A DNA stretch of 64,000 nucleotides from Hymenobacter sp. BT730 (GTDB lineage: Bacteria > Bacteroidota > Bacteroidia > Cytophagales > Hymenobacteraceae), in contig NZ_JAUOFB010000003.1 in assembly GCF_030542105.1 (NCBI RefSeq), positions 434,001 through 498,000 on the forward strand, read 5' to 3'. The position numbers and the translations under genes are program-made. The notes below the pieces were generated by a model. That model did not search any database. It had not been told where the DNA came from and saw nothing but the letters and a program-made list of their open reading frames with translations. This document shows, in pieces, positions 33,575 through 43,061 of this stretch; within the stretch, counting starts at the first letter, position 1; each line of letters opens with the position of its first letter.

Positions 33575-34813
33575 TTACTCGTAGCGCAACGACTCTATAG
33601 GGTCGAGCTGAGCGGCACGGCTGGCGGGGTAATAGCCCGAGGCCAGCCCTACGCTTACACAGATAAACAAGCCCAGGGACATCCACAGCCATGGCACCAG
33701 GAAAGCTCCTTCGCCAATAAACAGAGAAATGGAGTTGCCCATGGCTACCCCTAAAACAATGCCCAGGGTACCACCCATTACGCAGATAACAATAGCCTCA
33801 ATCAGGAACTGCTGCCGGATCTGTAGGGCCGTTGCGCCCAAAGCTTTGCGAATTCCGATTTCGCGGGTACGCTCTGTTACCGATACCATCATGATATTCA
33901 TGAGGGCAATACTGGCACCCAGTAGCGTAATAAAGCCCACCAGAAAGCCGCCGATTCGCAAGTTGCCCGACAGGGAATCCAGCTTACTGGCTAGCGAGTC
34001 ACTACGCTCTACTTCAAAAGAATTTTCTTGGCCCAGTTGGTCGTGGCGTACGGCGCGCATAATACCGGTGGCCTGCCCCATAACGAAGCCCAGGTTTTCG
34101 GGCTGCACAACGGCCGTTTTAATATCGTAGGTCAGGGCACGCTGGCGGGGCATCTGATTGCCCGTTTCCAGCGGAATCAGAAGGGTACGGTCGGCACCGC
34201 CACCGCCCATGGTGGAGCCGCTTTTCTCCAGCACCCCTACCACCTGAAAGCGTCGGCCCAGAAAATAGATATACTTATTGAGCGGGCTTTGCCGTGGGAA
34301 GAGTTTGTCTTTGATTTCGGAGCCTACAATGGCCACGTTGGTGCCATTATCCAATTCTGCCTGTGAAAAGGCTCTGCCACTACCCAAGGCGTAGTTCTGA
34401 ATCATCAGGTAATTTTCATCACCTGCCACCACGTTCATGTTGGGGTTGGTTTTCTCTCCATTGGCTTTCACCTCAGTAGCTCCGGCAATAAAGGCCGATA
34501 CGCCCACCTTGGCTTCCTCTCCCACCTCTTCCTTGTACTTCTTGGCTTGCAGGTACGATATGGCCGGATAGGTTTTGGTCTGCATGCCACCCCGCCGCAT
34601 GCGGTTCGTATACCCTTTGGCGGTCATCTCAAAGGAGTTGGCCCCCAGGCTGGCGAAGGTTTGGTTCAGGGAATACTTAATGGAATCGATGGCCGTTAGA
34701 ATACCGACCAGCGACATAATACCAATGCTGACAATTAGAGCCGTGAGAACCGTGCGCAGCAGGTTGCTGTGAATGGAACGGAATGCCTCTTTGATGTTTT
34801 CTAGCAAGTGCAT
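33575..34813 (-). CDS. MacB-like ABC transporter permease (FtsX family)
   Basis: Inner-membrane permease of 412 residues. Two ATGs compete (34840, 34813); 34813 gives the family start [23 protein letters not shown]. One N-terminal membrane helix, a large periplasmic domain (about residues 45-275, MacB-PCD type, [21 protein letters not shown]) and three C-terminal helices ([34 protein letters not shown] coupling helix) make the type VII ABC architecture. These machines move substrates from the periplasm outward or act mechanically, not as importers. The ATPase and membrane-fusion partners are not in the window, so the substrate (macrolide, lipoprotein, peptide) is open. Confidence 0.93.
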   Translation of the reverse strand: MHLLENIKEAFRSIHSNLLRTVLTALIVSIGIMSLVGILTAIDSIKYSLNQTFASLGANSFEMTAKGYTNRMRRGGMQTKTYPAISYLQAKKYKEEVGEEAKVGVSAFIAGATEVKANGEKTNPNMNVVAGDENYLMIQNYALGSGRAFSQAELDNGTNVAIVGSEIKDKLFPRQSPLNKYIYFLGRRFQVVGVLEKSGSTMGGGGADRTLLIPLETGNQMPRQRALTYDIKTAVVQPENLGFVMGQATGIMRAVRHDQLGQENSFEVERSDSLASKLDSLSGNLRIGGFLVGFITLLGASIALMNIMMVSVTERTREIGIRKALGATALQIRQQFLIEAIVICVMGGTLGIVLGVAMGNSISLFIGEGAFLVPWLWMSLGLFICVSVGLASGYYPASRAAQLDPIESLRYE

Positions 34814-34888
34814 GGCAGAAACCCTCAAAAGCCGAAGCATGCCCAGAACTCGGGGTAGCTATGTTGGCGGGTCCTGCAAGGTAACCGC

Positions 34889-34923
34889 TTTCGGGTAAAA
34901 GCCCAGCGGTTTTGGTACATTTG
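34889..34923 (+). promoter_or_regulatory. probable promoter of the exported protein gene
   Basis: TTTC (34889-34892), 23 nt, then TACATTTG (34916-34923), a perfect -7 box, 29 bp before the ATG at 34953. Confidence 0.6.
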
Positions 34924-34952
34924 TTTAGGCGGGTATTTTTCCGATTTCGGCT

Positions 34953-36230
34953 ATGATATTGAAGCGTTTTATTCTACTGATTGCGCTCCTGCTGGCGGGC
35001 ATGGCTGGCTCGGGGGCAGCCTGGGCCAATCATATCCTCATTCCCATGGATGAGGCCCAGAAAGAGCATCTGAAAGCGTATGGCATTGCTTACTGGCTGC
35101 TGACCAAACAGGTAGAGGTGGATTGGCTGCTGAACTACCGCGGCGGGGCCTTTGCGTGCGAGAATGCCCAGGGGCTGGAAAATGAGCTGGCTATTCGGGG
35201 CGTGAGCTTCCAGGTCATCAGCGCCGCCCAGTACACTGGCATCCTCTCCGAAATTGCCGACCCCAATGCCAACATGGATATCATGAAGCTGGAGAAGGTT
35301 CCCAAAATTGCGGTATACACTCCCAAGGGAAAGCAGCCCTGGGACGATGCTGTAACCATGGTGCTGACCTACGCCGAAATACCCTACGACCAGATTTATG
35401 ATGATGAGGTATTGGACGGTGCCCTCCCCAAGTACGACTGGCTGCACCTCCACCACGAGGATTTCACCGGCGAGTACGGCAAGTTCTACGCGAACTACCG
35501 CAACCGCCCCTGGTACCAGCAGCAGCAGCGCGAAGCTGAGGCGGCGGCGCGGCGCCACAATTTTACCAAGGTAAGCCAGATGAAAGGGGCCGTGGCCGCC
35601 CGCATGCAGGAGTTTATTGCCGGCGGCGGTTTCCTGTTTGCCATGTGCTCCGCCACGGATACCTATGATATTGCCCTGGCGGGCCTGGGCGTGGATATGG
35701 TAGAAAGCATGTACGATGGGGACCCGGCCGACCCCAACGCCCAGCAAAAGCTCAATTTCAACCGCACATTGGCTTTCAAGGACTTCCAGTTGGTGCGCGA
35801 CCCCTACCAGTACGAATACAGTAACATCGACATGCAGCCGCAGGAGCGCGGCGTTTACGAGGACAACGACTACTTCCAGCTGTTTACTTTTTCGGCTAAG
35901 TACGACCCCGTGCCCACCATGCTCACGCAGAACCATGAGAAGACCATAAAGGGCTTTATGGGCCAGACCACGGCGTTCCGCAAGCAGCTTATCAAGCCCG
36001 ATGTAGTGGCGATGGGCGACAACAAAACCTCCGGCGAGGTGCGCTATATGCACGGTACGCTGGGCAAAGGCACCTGGACGTTTTATGGCGGCCACGACCC
36101 CGAAGACTATCAGCACCTGGTAGAAGAAGAGCCCACTGATTTGTCGCTCCATCCCAATTCGCCCGGCTACCGCCTCATTCTGAACAATGTGCTGTTTCCG
36201 GCCGCTAAGAAAAAGAAGCAGAAAACCTGA
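34953..36230 (+). CDS. conserved exported protein of unknown function (often labelled asparagine synthetase B)
   Basis: Exported protein of 425 residues with signal peptide MILKRFILLIALLLAGMAGSGAAWA. The mature protein starts NHILIPMDEAQKEHLKAYGI, then has a region with IAVYTPKGKQPWDDAVTMVL and YDWLHLHHEDFTGEYGKFY, followed by a Rossmann-like GGGFLFAMCSATDTYDIAL and a late GTWTFYGGHDPEDY. Database entries of this kind in Cytophagales are often called asparagine synthetase B (from memory), yet the sequence has no N-terminal Cys2 nucleophile and no ATP-pyrophosphatase SGGxDS loop, and it carries a signal peptide. The layout is closer to a glutamine-amidotransferase-like or ThuA-like fold. Function is unknown. 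It is transcribed alone and ends in a lysine-rich tail. Confidence 0.8.
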   Translation: MILKRFILLIALLLAGMAGSGAAWANHILIPMDEAQKEHLKAYGIAYWLLTKQVEVDWLLNYRGGAFACENAQGLENELAIRGVSFQVISAAQYTGILSEIADPNANMDIMKLEKVPKIAVYTPKGKQPWDDAVTMVLTYAEIPYDQIYDDEVLDGALPKYDWLHLHHEDFTGEYGKFYANYRNRPWYQQQQREAEAAARRHNFTKVSQMKGAVAARMQEFIAGGGFLFAMCSATDTYDIALAGLGVDMVESMYDGDPADPNAQQKLNFNRTLAFKDFQLVRDPYQYEYSNIDMQPQERGVYEDNDYFQLFTFSAKYDPVPTMLTQNHEKTIKGFMGQTTAFRKQLIKPDVVAMGDNKTSGEVRYMHGTLGKGTWTFYGGHDPEDYQHLVEEEPTDLSLHPNSPGYRLILNNVLFPAAKKKKQKT

Positions 36231-36588
36231 TTCTTTGGCCGCTTATCCTGGCCTGTATAATGCCGGGGCATTTCCTTTTTAAAGCTATAGGGTTGGAGCT
36301 AGATGCTCCTATCCTGAGGACCCGCGTGTTGCCAGCTAAGGCGCATTGTTTTAGCTTTCCCCCAGATAAACCTGCTGTTCCGGCGCCGTCGGCCTCCTGC
36401 TGCCTGTACTTCCGGGGTGCTGATTTATCCTTTGCACCACAAATAGAAGTTGCCCGCACCCGCTTTACTAGTCAGGGGCAGACATGAGTAAGCGCCTGCT
36501 GTTAAGGAATATCGATATTTTTTAACTTACTATACGATCAATAAAAGCCAAGTTCTCGTTAGTTAAGGCTTCACCTTTTGCAGCTTTC
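36231..36588. other. 358-bp gap before the GH2 gene
   Basis: No convincing gene; a 75-codon open frame at 36260-36487 lacks gene-like composition. The part near the GH2 gene contains an imperfect palindrome at 36501-36526 (GTTAA, AATATCGATATT core, TTAAC) that could be an operator. Confidence 0.5.
36501..36526. promoter_or_regulatory. possible operator palindrome upstream of the GH2 gene
   Basis: GTTAA, two-base mismatch, perfect 12-base core AATATCGATATT, two-base mismatch, TTAAC. It ends 62 bp before the GH2 start. No regulator gene is adjacent. Confidence 0.35.
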
Positions 36589-38409
36589 ATGGATTCTGAT
36601 CAAAAGAACTACGGGTTTTCGCGCAGCGAAGGCGAACTGCGCACCGCTAATCCCTTGCCCCGCGCCGTCCTGCGTACCAATAATTACCTGCTGTTGGACG
36701 GAGAATGGAAGTTTGAACATGACGTACATGATGTTGGTTTGCGTGACAACTGGTATGTAGGGCACAACTACTCCGATACTGCCCCCTGGCCGGGCTCCGT
36801 AGAGGACCACCTGGCACAGGTAAAAGGCGAGCAGATGCCCGTTGGCTGGCAGGATCAGGTGATTGTGTGGTATGAGCGGGAGTTTCCGCTGCCTGAACGC
36901 GGCGACGATGGTACTCATTCTATGTTCCAGCTCACCTTTGGGGCCTGTGGCTACGAAACCCGCGTATGGCTGAATGGTCACCAGCTGCGCACCATTGAGG
37001 GCGAAGACGTGCATTACGGTGAGTATACCTCGTTTTCCTTTGAGTTGAAGGAAGAAAACCTGCGGCCCGTTAACCGCATTACGGTACGTATTGCCGACAC
37101 CATGGACGCTGAAACCACCCGTGGTAAGCAGGAGTCACACGTGTATAAGCGCGGCGGCATCTGGTACCAGACCTATACGGGAGCCGTACGCAGCGTTTGG
37201 CTGGAGATGGTAGAGCGCAACCGCCTTCGCTCCCGCGTTGGCGTAGACAGCATTATTGAAGACCAGCTGGTGCGGTTCAATATCACCACCCGCATCCACG
37301 ACCCAGGTTTCTACACCCTACGCCTGCAGGTATTTGACCGGAGTACGCCCTCCCCTCAACCTCTGGCCACCTCCGACTTCCCCCTGCGCCTGGAATCCGG
37401 GCAACGTCAGCAGCGAGTGGTGATGGAACTGCCCGGGGCCCGGCTTTGGGGCCCCGGAAGCCCCAACCTGTATTATCTGGTAGCCCTACTTATTGACAGC
37501 GAAGGTTATACGGCTCAGATTGAAACTCACTTTGGGCTGCGCAAGATTGAGTCCCGGGGTAAGTTTGTGTACGTGAATAATCAGCCCCTTTATCTGGATG
37601 GCATTCTGTACCAGCCCGGCACTGCCACCTACGAGGAAATGCGCAAGCATATGTATGCCATGCGAGAGTTGGGCTGCAACCTGGTACGCGTGCACATTGC
37701 TGGCGTAGACCCCCGCATTTATAACCTGGCCGATGAGTTGGGTTTGCTCCTTTGGGTAGAGGTACCCAGTCCGCATACCTCCACGCAGCGCAGCCGGGAA
37801 AACCACCGGGCGGAGCTACTGCGCATGCTGGCCCTCATTGAGTCGCATCCTTCAGTAGTTATCTGGAGCCTGTACAATGAGGACTGGGGTGCTCAGGATA
37901 TTGCCACAAACTCTGAAACGCGCCGCTACATCACCGAAATGTATCATTACATGCAGATCGAGCACCCCCAGTTTCTGGTGGTGGATAATGATGGCTGGCA
38001 GCACGTATCGGCGGGTGGCCGTCTCATGTCGGACCTGTTAACGGCTCATTTATATACTCCGGAGCTGCCGCACTGGCAGGATGTATTGGACCGCCTGGTG
38101 CAGGGAGATTTAAACGGCGTAGCTGCCTTCCCCCTGGTAGTAGGCGACCCATTTTTCTACCGCCGCCAGAAACCGCTAATTGTCAGCGAGTGGGGTGGCT
38201 TCGGTTTCCCGGATTACGGGGGGCCGCAGGATGCGGCAGCCCGTACCGAGCAGATTCGGCAGTATAAAGCAGAGCTGCGTAAGCGTCCCATTGCCGGCGA
38301 CGTATACACGCAGGCTACCAATATTGAGGATGAGCGTAACGGCCTGATTGATCCACATACCGGTAAGCTGGATGTGCCTGCTGGCCTGTTGGCGTCCAGC
38401 TCGGTCTGA
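36589..38409 (+). CDS. glycoside hydrolase family 2 (beta-glucuronidase/beta-galactosidase-like)
   Basis: GH2 enzyme of 606 residues. Order: jelly-roll sugar-binding domain (about 25-200; LLLDGEWKFEHDVHD, VIVWYEREFPLPE, RGGIWYQTYTGAVRSVWLE), immunoglobulin-like domain (about 205-310) and TIM barrel (about 315-600). Acid/base is E431 in WSLYNEDW; the nucleophile is E534 in IVSEWGGFG. No signal peptide is present, so it is probably cytoplasmic and acts on imported oligosaccharides, unlike the secreted amylase nearby. The residues around the active site do not settle glucuronidase against galactosidase. A 27-bp hairpin follows the stop. Confidence 0.92.
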   Translation: MDSDQKNYGFSRSEGELRTANPLPRAVLRTNNYLLLDGEWKFEHDVHDVGLRDNWYVGHNYSDTAPWPGSVEDHLAQVKGEQMPVGWQDQVIVWYEREFPLPERGDDGTHSMFQLTFGACGYETRVWLNGHQLRTIEGEDVHYGEYTSFSFELKEENLRPVNRITVRIADTMDAETTRGKQESHVYKRGGIWYQTYTGAVRSVWLEMVERNRLRSRVGVDSIIEDQLVRFNITTRIHDPGFYTLRLQVFDRSTPSPQPLATSDFPLRLESGQRQQRVVMELPGARLWGPGSPNLYYLVALLIDSEGYTAQIETHFGLRKIESRGKFVYVNNQPLYLDGILYQPGTATYEEMRKHMYAMRELGCNLVRVHIAGVDPRIYNLADELGLLLWVEVPSPHTSTQRSRENHRAELLRMLALIESHPSVVIWSLYNEDWGAQDIATNSETRRYITEMYHYMQIEHPQFLVVDNDGWQHVSAGGRLMSDLLTAHLYTPELPHWQDVLDRLVQGDLNGVAAFPLVVGDPFFYRRQKPLIVSEWGGFGFPDYGGPQDAAARTEQIRQYKAELRKRPIAGDVYTQATNIEDERNGLIDPHTGKLDVPAGLLASSSV

Positions 38410-38424
38410 GAATCAAATACTAAT

Positions 38425-38484
38425 AACAGCTTGGCCCTATGGTAGCGTCTCACAAGCGAGACGCTACCATAGGGCCAAGCTGTT
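38425..38484. terminator. 27-bp perfect hairpin between convergent GH2 and miaE genes
   Basis: Arms 38425-38451 and 38458-38484 are exact complements, loop ACAAGC. The core GGTAGCGTCTC/GAGACGCTACC is GC-rich. It lies 15 bp after the GH2 stop and 21 bp after the miaE stop, so it can terminate both, although the T-run is weak (TGTTTC). Confidence 0.75.
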
Positions 38485-38505
38485 TCAACTTGTCCTGGGG
38501 CTCCG

Positions 38506-39147
38506 TTAATGCATTCGGTCGTTGCGCACCGGCAGGTTGGTAATGATTTCGCCTTCTATTTTGAGTAGCTCCTGCAGGCGGGCATCTACTTCCTGGGCAT
38601 TACAGTATTCCTTGGCTAGGTCAACATAACTTACAAAGTGGCCAGCTTCCGACACCATCAGCTCATAGTAGAATTTGCTCAGGCCAGGATCCGGAATATG
38701 CTTCCACAAAAGCTTGAATCGCTCACAGCTACGAGCCTCTATCAGAGCACTTACCAACAGTTGATCCATGAGCTGCCGCTCGCGGGGCCCGCCCTTTCGA
38801 ACGTACGTCATGAGCTGCACCACGTACTCGTCACGGCGAGGACGGCCCAGCTCGTGGCCGCGCTTGCGCAGCTCCAACAGCACCCGCTCAAAGTGCGCCC
38901 ACTCTTCGGCTACTAATGCCGTTAGCTCATCTACCAGTCTGGATTTCTCGGGGTACTTCAGAATGAGGCTGATGCCCGTGCTGGCGGCTTTTTGCTCACA
39001 GTAGGCGTGATCTACGAGAATATCCTCAATGTTCTTGCTGGCAATATCCACCCAGCGGGGGTCAGTATTGAGTTTGAGTTTGAGGATGGTTTTCTCGCGC
39101 TGCCGGGCTACGTCGGCATTTGCATCAGAAAGGATATCGTCAGTCAT
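38506..39147 (-). CDS. miaE: tRNA-(ms2io6A37) hydroxylase
   Basis: Non-haem di-iron monooxygenase of 213 residues that hydroxylates the isopentenyl group of ms2i6A37 in tRNA. The ferritin-like four-helix bundle carries the iron ligands in two repeats: CEQKAAS (Glu) with EEWAHFERV (Glu...His), then EARSCERFK (Glu) with SEAGHFVSY (Glu...His). All are intact. The length fits the shorter MiaE form (about 200-270 residues). It supplies the last step after MiaB, encoded at 48260. Start is the ATG at 39147, transcribed alone between hairpin 38425 and the porin gene. Confidence 0.93.
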   Translation of the reverse strand: MTDDILSDANADVARQREKTILKLKLNTDPRWVDIASKNIEDILVDHAYCEQKAASTGISLILKYPEKSRLVDELTALVAEEWAHFERVLLELRKRGHELGRPRRDEYVVQLMTYVRKGGPRERQLMDQLLVSALIEARSCERFKLLWKHIPDPGLSKFYYELMVSEAGHFVSYVDLAKEYCNAQEVDARLQELLKIEGEIITNLPVRNDRMH

Positions 39148-39203
39148 GATAAGCTAAAGCAGTGCTTTAATCGGGCTGGTTAGAAGAGGCCCTATAGAGC
39201 AGA

Positions 39204-41162
39204 TTAATCAAAGAAATTCCACTTTATTCCAAACTGGAAGCTTCGCGGATTACCCGTGTAGTAAGGGGTAGCAAAATACCCGTTGTGCAGCAGACCTTGA
39301 TTGAGGTAGGCCATCTTCAGAAACACGGTTACGGTCTTAATGTCACCCGTCAGGAACACATCCACCAAGGGGTAGTTGCGAACGGTAAAGTGGTCCTGCA
39401 CGAAAAACTGCTGCGTACTGGGGCTATAGTCATATGCCTTCCACCGGGACTGAAAGTACGTCTCCACTCCTACCTGCCCAAACAGCGCTTTCTTGAACAG
39501 GAACCCCTGATAGGCAATACGGCTGGTGAGCACGGCGGCCGGAATGCGCAGGCCTTCTTCATCGCCCCCGCCGGTTAGCGTCAGGTCATGGTCAGTGTAG
39601 AAGCCTCCCAGCACCAACCGGTGCCGGAGGCGGCCGATATATAATTGGCGGTCCGTACTCAACTGCTCCGGTTTAGCCTCCTGATTATAAAAAATCAATT
39701 TACGGATATTCACCGCAGAGCCTTCCACCAGAAACCGTTGAGCGCCAAACTGCCTCTCAATTCTTACCAGCAGTTGGTTTACTTTGGTAAAATCGAATTC
39801 TGAAGGGTCGGAATCTAAGTGAGACCAGGCAAAATGGTTTCCGCTGAACTGCTGCTCCGTGAGCGTGGGCGAATAGCTGGAACTGAAAACCTCCGCCGTA
39901 AGAAAACCTAACCGCGCCGAAGCGCGCACCCAGTATTCATCGGCAATCTTGTATTCTCCAGCCGTTTGAATAGCAAATTGCTGATAGCGGAAGGCCGCGT
40001 TGCCACCCACAAAAACCTGATTAAACTTGCGCACACCAACGGTGTCTGTACTTTCTCCGCCTATCAAGGAGCGTGTTTCCAAGCGGGCATTGCGGTAGCG
40101 GCCGTACGCGCGGTAGTCTACGGCATCGGTGTGGCCGAGTACGCCTACCGTATTTTCAATCTGCCGGAATAAAGCCCGGTCTTCGGTTTTGGTGGAGTCG
40201 AACTGGGTCTGCCGTTTGGCGCTGAACCGGGGATAGTACCGGATATTGCCGCTTTCATCGTAGGGAATGGCGTCGTCGTTGTAGCGGTTCTGCTGTCGGT
40301 TAAAGTCGAAGACATGGAAGGCGGTGAGGCCTTTGCCCAGTAGCCGGTAGGTGTGCGCCAAGTGAGCATCGTCTCGGTTGTCGCGGTTAATAGCCTGACT
40401 TAGCCAAACCCGCTCCCGCTGATAATCAAACAACTGATTTGGCACCGTATCTTGTTGGGCACGAGGAATTGACGCATCATTTAGCGGACGGATACCTCCC
40501 TGCTCTACGGCCTCATGACGGGTAATAATATAGTTGGCCAGGAGATGATACCGCTCATCGGTGGTTTGGTAGCGACCAAAAAGAGTAATCCCGGAATGCC
40601 GAATCAGGCCCTCGCGCGGCGACGCGCCTACTACTTTATTTGACGCCAGTCGCTCGTAGGAAAAACCCACGTTGGCATTCTTTTTCAGGCTGCGGGAGTG
40701 AGAGAGCTGGAAAATCTGCTCCCCTAGTCCTCCTTGCAGATAACGAAAAAAGGTATACGGCGAGCGGGTATCGTAATACACCACATCGGCGGCGGTCCGG
40801 GCATATTTATCGAATACGTTGCGGCCCAGACGGGCGCCCAGCTTGGTGGGTTGCTCCCACAGGAGTTTGCGTGAGGCGGTACCCAGGTTCCCCAGGTCCT
40901 GCTGGTAGGTGGTATCGTTCAGCCAGTACCGCCGAATGTTGTGGAACGTCAGCAACGTAGTATCCAGCGTTTGACCGGTGGTGATGTCGCGCAACACGTC
41001 CCGCTCCCGGATAACTTTGGTAGTCAGAGGACTATATAACACTCTGGTAGTGTCATCCAGTACCTGTGCGTGTAGCGGAGCACCCATACCCAGCCACAGC
41101 AGGATAGCCAGCAGCCACTTTCCGGGGCTGCTGGAAAGCTGCTGCACCCGGCAGCGCCGCAT
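39204..41162 (-). CDS. putative outer-membrane porin (Porin_10 family)
   Basis: Large Bacteroidetes beta-barrel protein of 652 residues. The frame extends to a TTG at 41189, but the ATG at 41162 gives a normal signal peptide (MRRCRVQQ... KWLLAILLWLGMGAPLHAQ) and avoids overlap with lpxK. The conserved early part (NDTTYQQDLGNLGTASRKLLW, VYYDTRSPYTFFRYLQG) is characteristic of Porin_10. Many alternating aromatic strands follow, ending with a terminal phenylalanine region (FQFGIKWNFFD). It follows lpxK by 19 bp, so both outer-membrane components are likely co-expressed. Substrate unknown. Confidence 0.9.
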   Translation of the reverse strand: MRRCRVQQLSSSPGKWLLAILLWLGMGAPLHAQVLDDTTRVLYSPLTTKVIRERDVLRDITTGQTLDTTLLTFHNIRRYWLNDTTYQQDLGNLGTASRKLLWEQPTKLGARLGRNVFDKYARTAADVVYYDTRSPYTFFRYLQGGLGEQIFQLSHSRSLKKNANVGFSYERLASNKVVGASPREGLIRHSGITLFGRYQTTDERYHLLANYIITRHEAVEQGGIRPLNDASIPRAQQDTVPNQLFDYQRERVWLSQAINRDNRDDAHLAHTYRLLGKGLTAFHVFDFNRQQNRYNDDAIPYDESGNIRYYPRFSAKRQTQFDSTKTEDRALFRQIENTVGVLGHTDAVDYRAYGRYRNARLETRSLIGGESTDTVGVRKFNQVFVGGNAAFRYQQFAIQTAGEYKIADEYWVRASARLGFLTAEVFSSSYSPTLTEQQFSGNHFAWSHLDSDPSEFDFTKVNQLLVRIERQFGAQRFLVEGSAVNIRKLIFYNQEAKPEQLSTDRQLYIGRLRHRLVLGGFYTDHDLTLTGGGDEEGLRIPAAVLTSRIAYQGFLFKKALFGQVGVETYFQSRWKAYDYSPSTQQFFVQDHFTVRNYPLVDVFLTGDIKTVTVFLKMAYLNQGLLHNGYFATPYYTGNPRSFQFGIKWNFFD

Positions 41163-41181
41163 CAAGGAATAAAAAGACAGA

Positions 41182-42234
41182 TCAGACAACAGCTTGGGGC
41201 TGAAAAGAAGACACTAGTAAAGCACGAAGCCGGCTGGCGCCATCGGCCAGAAACCGGACTTCAATAGGAACATAGAATACCGGTACGCCCGCCAGCACCC
41301 GCTGCAAAGCGGGCTGAGAAAGGCGCATGGCATCCTTTTGCGTGGTAAAGATGCTTTGTCCCGGCCGGAGTTGGGCACAAACGGCCTGAATTTCCGCCGG
41401 GGTAAAGGCATGGTGGTCGGAAAAAGCCGCATGGTGTTCTATCTGATAGCCCGCTGAGGCCAGATAGGTACGTAGCGGTTCTGGCTGCGCAATACCAGTG
41501 AGCAGAACCACTCCGGTACTGGCCGGCGCGGGACTTGCCCCTACGGCCACGGGGGCTCCATAAAGATAAGCGGAGAACAGCACCGGCACTCCGGCCCTGG
41601 TGTAACGGCTAATGCGCGCCTCTATTGCTAGCTTTTCTGCATCTGGCAGGTGACTGGGGCATTTGGTTACCACTACCACATCGGCCCGGGCAGCTCCGGC
41701 GCGGCTTTCCCGCAAACGGCCGGCGGGCAGCACATGGTCCGAATAAAATGGCCGTTGGTATTCCGTCAGGAGCACAGAAAGGGTTGGGTGCACGCGGCGG
41801 TGCTGATACGCATCATCCAGTACAATTACACTAAGCTGCTGATGCTTTAGCAGTTCCAGTAAGCCCACGCGGCGGTCCTCCGCCACGGCCACGGGCACGG
41901 CGCTATGAAAATCTAGAAAATGCTGCCGGGGCTCGTCACCTACGGTAGTGGCGGTATCCGTGGGCTGCACCAGGCGGTAACCTTTGGTGCGGCGGCCGTA
42001 TCCACGGCTCAGAATAGCGGGATGCTCGCCTAATTCCTGTAGCTCCCGCACCACCCAAGCCACGTGCGGGGTTTTGCCTGTGCCGCCTACCCGTAAATTG
42101 CCCACACTGATGAGCGGAACCGGAAACCGCCCGGCCGTCAGCATTCCGGCATCGTAAAGCCAGTTGCGCACCGCCATAATGCCGGCATAAAGCCAGCTTA
42201 GGGGCAGGAGCAACAGCGTAACCAATCGGGGCAT
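41182..42234 (-). CDS. lpxK: tetraacyldisaccharide 4'-kinase
   Basis: Kinase of lipid A biosynthesis; phosphorylates the 4' position of disaccharide-1-P to give lipid IVA at the inner membrane. 350 residues, normal length. The hydrophobic N-terminal helix (LVTLLLLPLSWLYAGIM) anchors it to the membrane. The P-loop is GNLRVGGTGKTP (about residues 45-56), followed by the LpxK segments GYGRRTKGY, GDEPRQHF and VLDDAYQHR. The porin gene follows on the same strand. Its presence confirms a lipid A-making outer membrane. Confidence 0.96.
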   Translation of the reverse strand: MPRLVTLLLLPLSWLYAGIMAVRNWLYDAGMLTAGRFPVPLISVGNLRVGGTGKTPHVAWVVRELQELGEHPAILSRGYGRRTKGYRLVQPTDTATTVGDEPRQHFLDFHSAVPVAVAEDRRVGLLELLKHQQLSVIVLDDAYQHRRVHPTLSVLLTEYQRPFYSDHVLPAGRLRESRAGAARADVVVVTKCPSHLPDAEKLAIEARISRYTRAGVPVLFSAYLYGAPVAVGASPAPASTGVVLLTGIAQPEPLRTYLASAGYQIEHHAAFSDHHAFTPAEIQAVCAQLRPGQSIFTTQKDAMRLSQPALQRVLAGVPVFYVPIEVRFLADGASRLRALLVSSFQPQAVV

Positions 42235-42380
42235 AGAAACGAAAACAGGGCCGGCAAAAATACGGGGATTTTGACGCCATGGCTGAGTACCTTTCCAGAA
42301 GGTGTAATTTCCTGGCTTGAGTCCATCTTTACTGTGGCTATCCTGCGCCTTAGCCTCTCATTATGCCGCATTTTTACTAG

Positions 42381-43061
42381 ATGACTTCCTTCGCTGACCG
42401 CCTCTTACCTTTTCTAACCAATTTTCCGCTGCCTGCTGCTTTACCTGATGGTGTTTCGGCAGAAAGCCCTTACCGGCAGGCAGACGTACAGCCGTTGCTT
42501 AAGGCCTTTGCCAGGCAATACTACGCCAGCCCTGCCCCGCGGGTAGCGATGCTGGGCATTAATCCCGGGCGCTTTGGGAGCGGCCGCACCGGCGTGGCCT
42601 TCACCGACCCGGTAGCACTGGCCGATGAATGCGGCATAGCCAATCTGCTGCCCCGGCAGCGGGAGCTCTCCAGTCAGTTTATCTATCAGGTGGTGGCGGC
42701 CATGGGTGGGCCCGCCCGGTTCTATCAGAATTTCTACCTGGGCTCCCTTTACCCGCTGGTCCTGCTTCGGCAGGAGCGCAACTATAACTATTATGATTCC
42801 TCGGCCCTCACGGCGGCACTGGCAGACGATATGCGTCTTTCGCTACAACAGCAAGTACACGAGGTGGGACTACGCCGTGAAGTGGCTGTCTGCCTGGGTA
42901 GGCGCAACGCGAAGTATTTGCAGCAGCTAAACCAGGAGCTCACCCTTTTCGACCATATTGAAGTGCTGGACCATCCCCGCTATCTGATGCAATACAAACG
43001 GCGGGAGCTGCCTCAGCACGTAGCGCGGTACGTAGAAGTACTTAGCACCATTATTAAGTAG
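42381..43061 (+). CDS. SMUG2-type uracil-DNA glycosylase family protein
   Basis: DNA repair glycosylase of 226 residues. The motif MLGINPGRFGSGRTGVAFTDP holds the water-activating Asn and the pyrimidine-binding loop of the SMUG2 branch. QNFYLGSLYPLVLL and the C-terminal VLDHPRYLMQYKRRE (His-Pro of the Leu-loop motif) complete it. It should remove uracil or oxidised pyrimidines from DNA. It is oriented away from lpxK and sits 100 bp before the Nif3-like gene. Start ATG at 42381 is unambiguous. Confidence 0.9.
   Translation: MTSFADRLLPFLTNFPLPAALPDGVSAESPYRQADVQPLLKAFARQYYASPAPRVAMLGINPGRFGSGRTGVAFTDPVALADECGIANLLPRQRELSSQFIYQVVAAMGGPARFYQNFYLGSLYPLVLLRQERNYNYYDSSALTAALADDMRLSLQQQVHEVGLRREVAVCLGRRNAKYLQQLNQELTLFDHIEVLDHPRYLMQYKRRELPQHVARYVEVLSTIIK

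Noticed and set aside
33447..33692. 81-codon minus-strand frame after the MacB-like permease
   Set aside because: It overlaps the permease gene in another frame and its protein has no recognisable or gene-like character.
36260..36487. 75-codon plus-strand frame in the gap before the GH2 gene
   Set aside because: No ribosome site, odd composition, no recognisable sequence.
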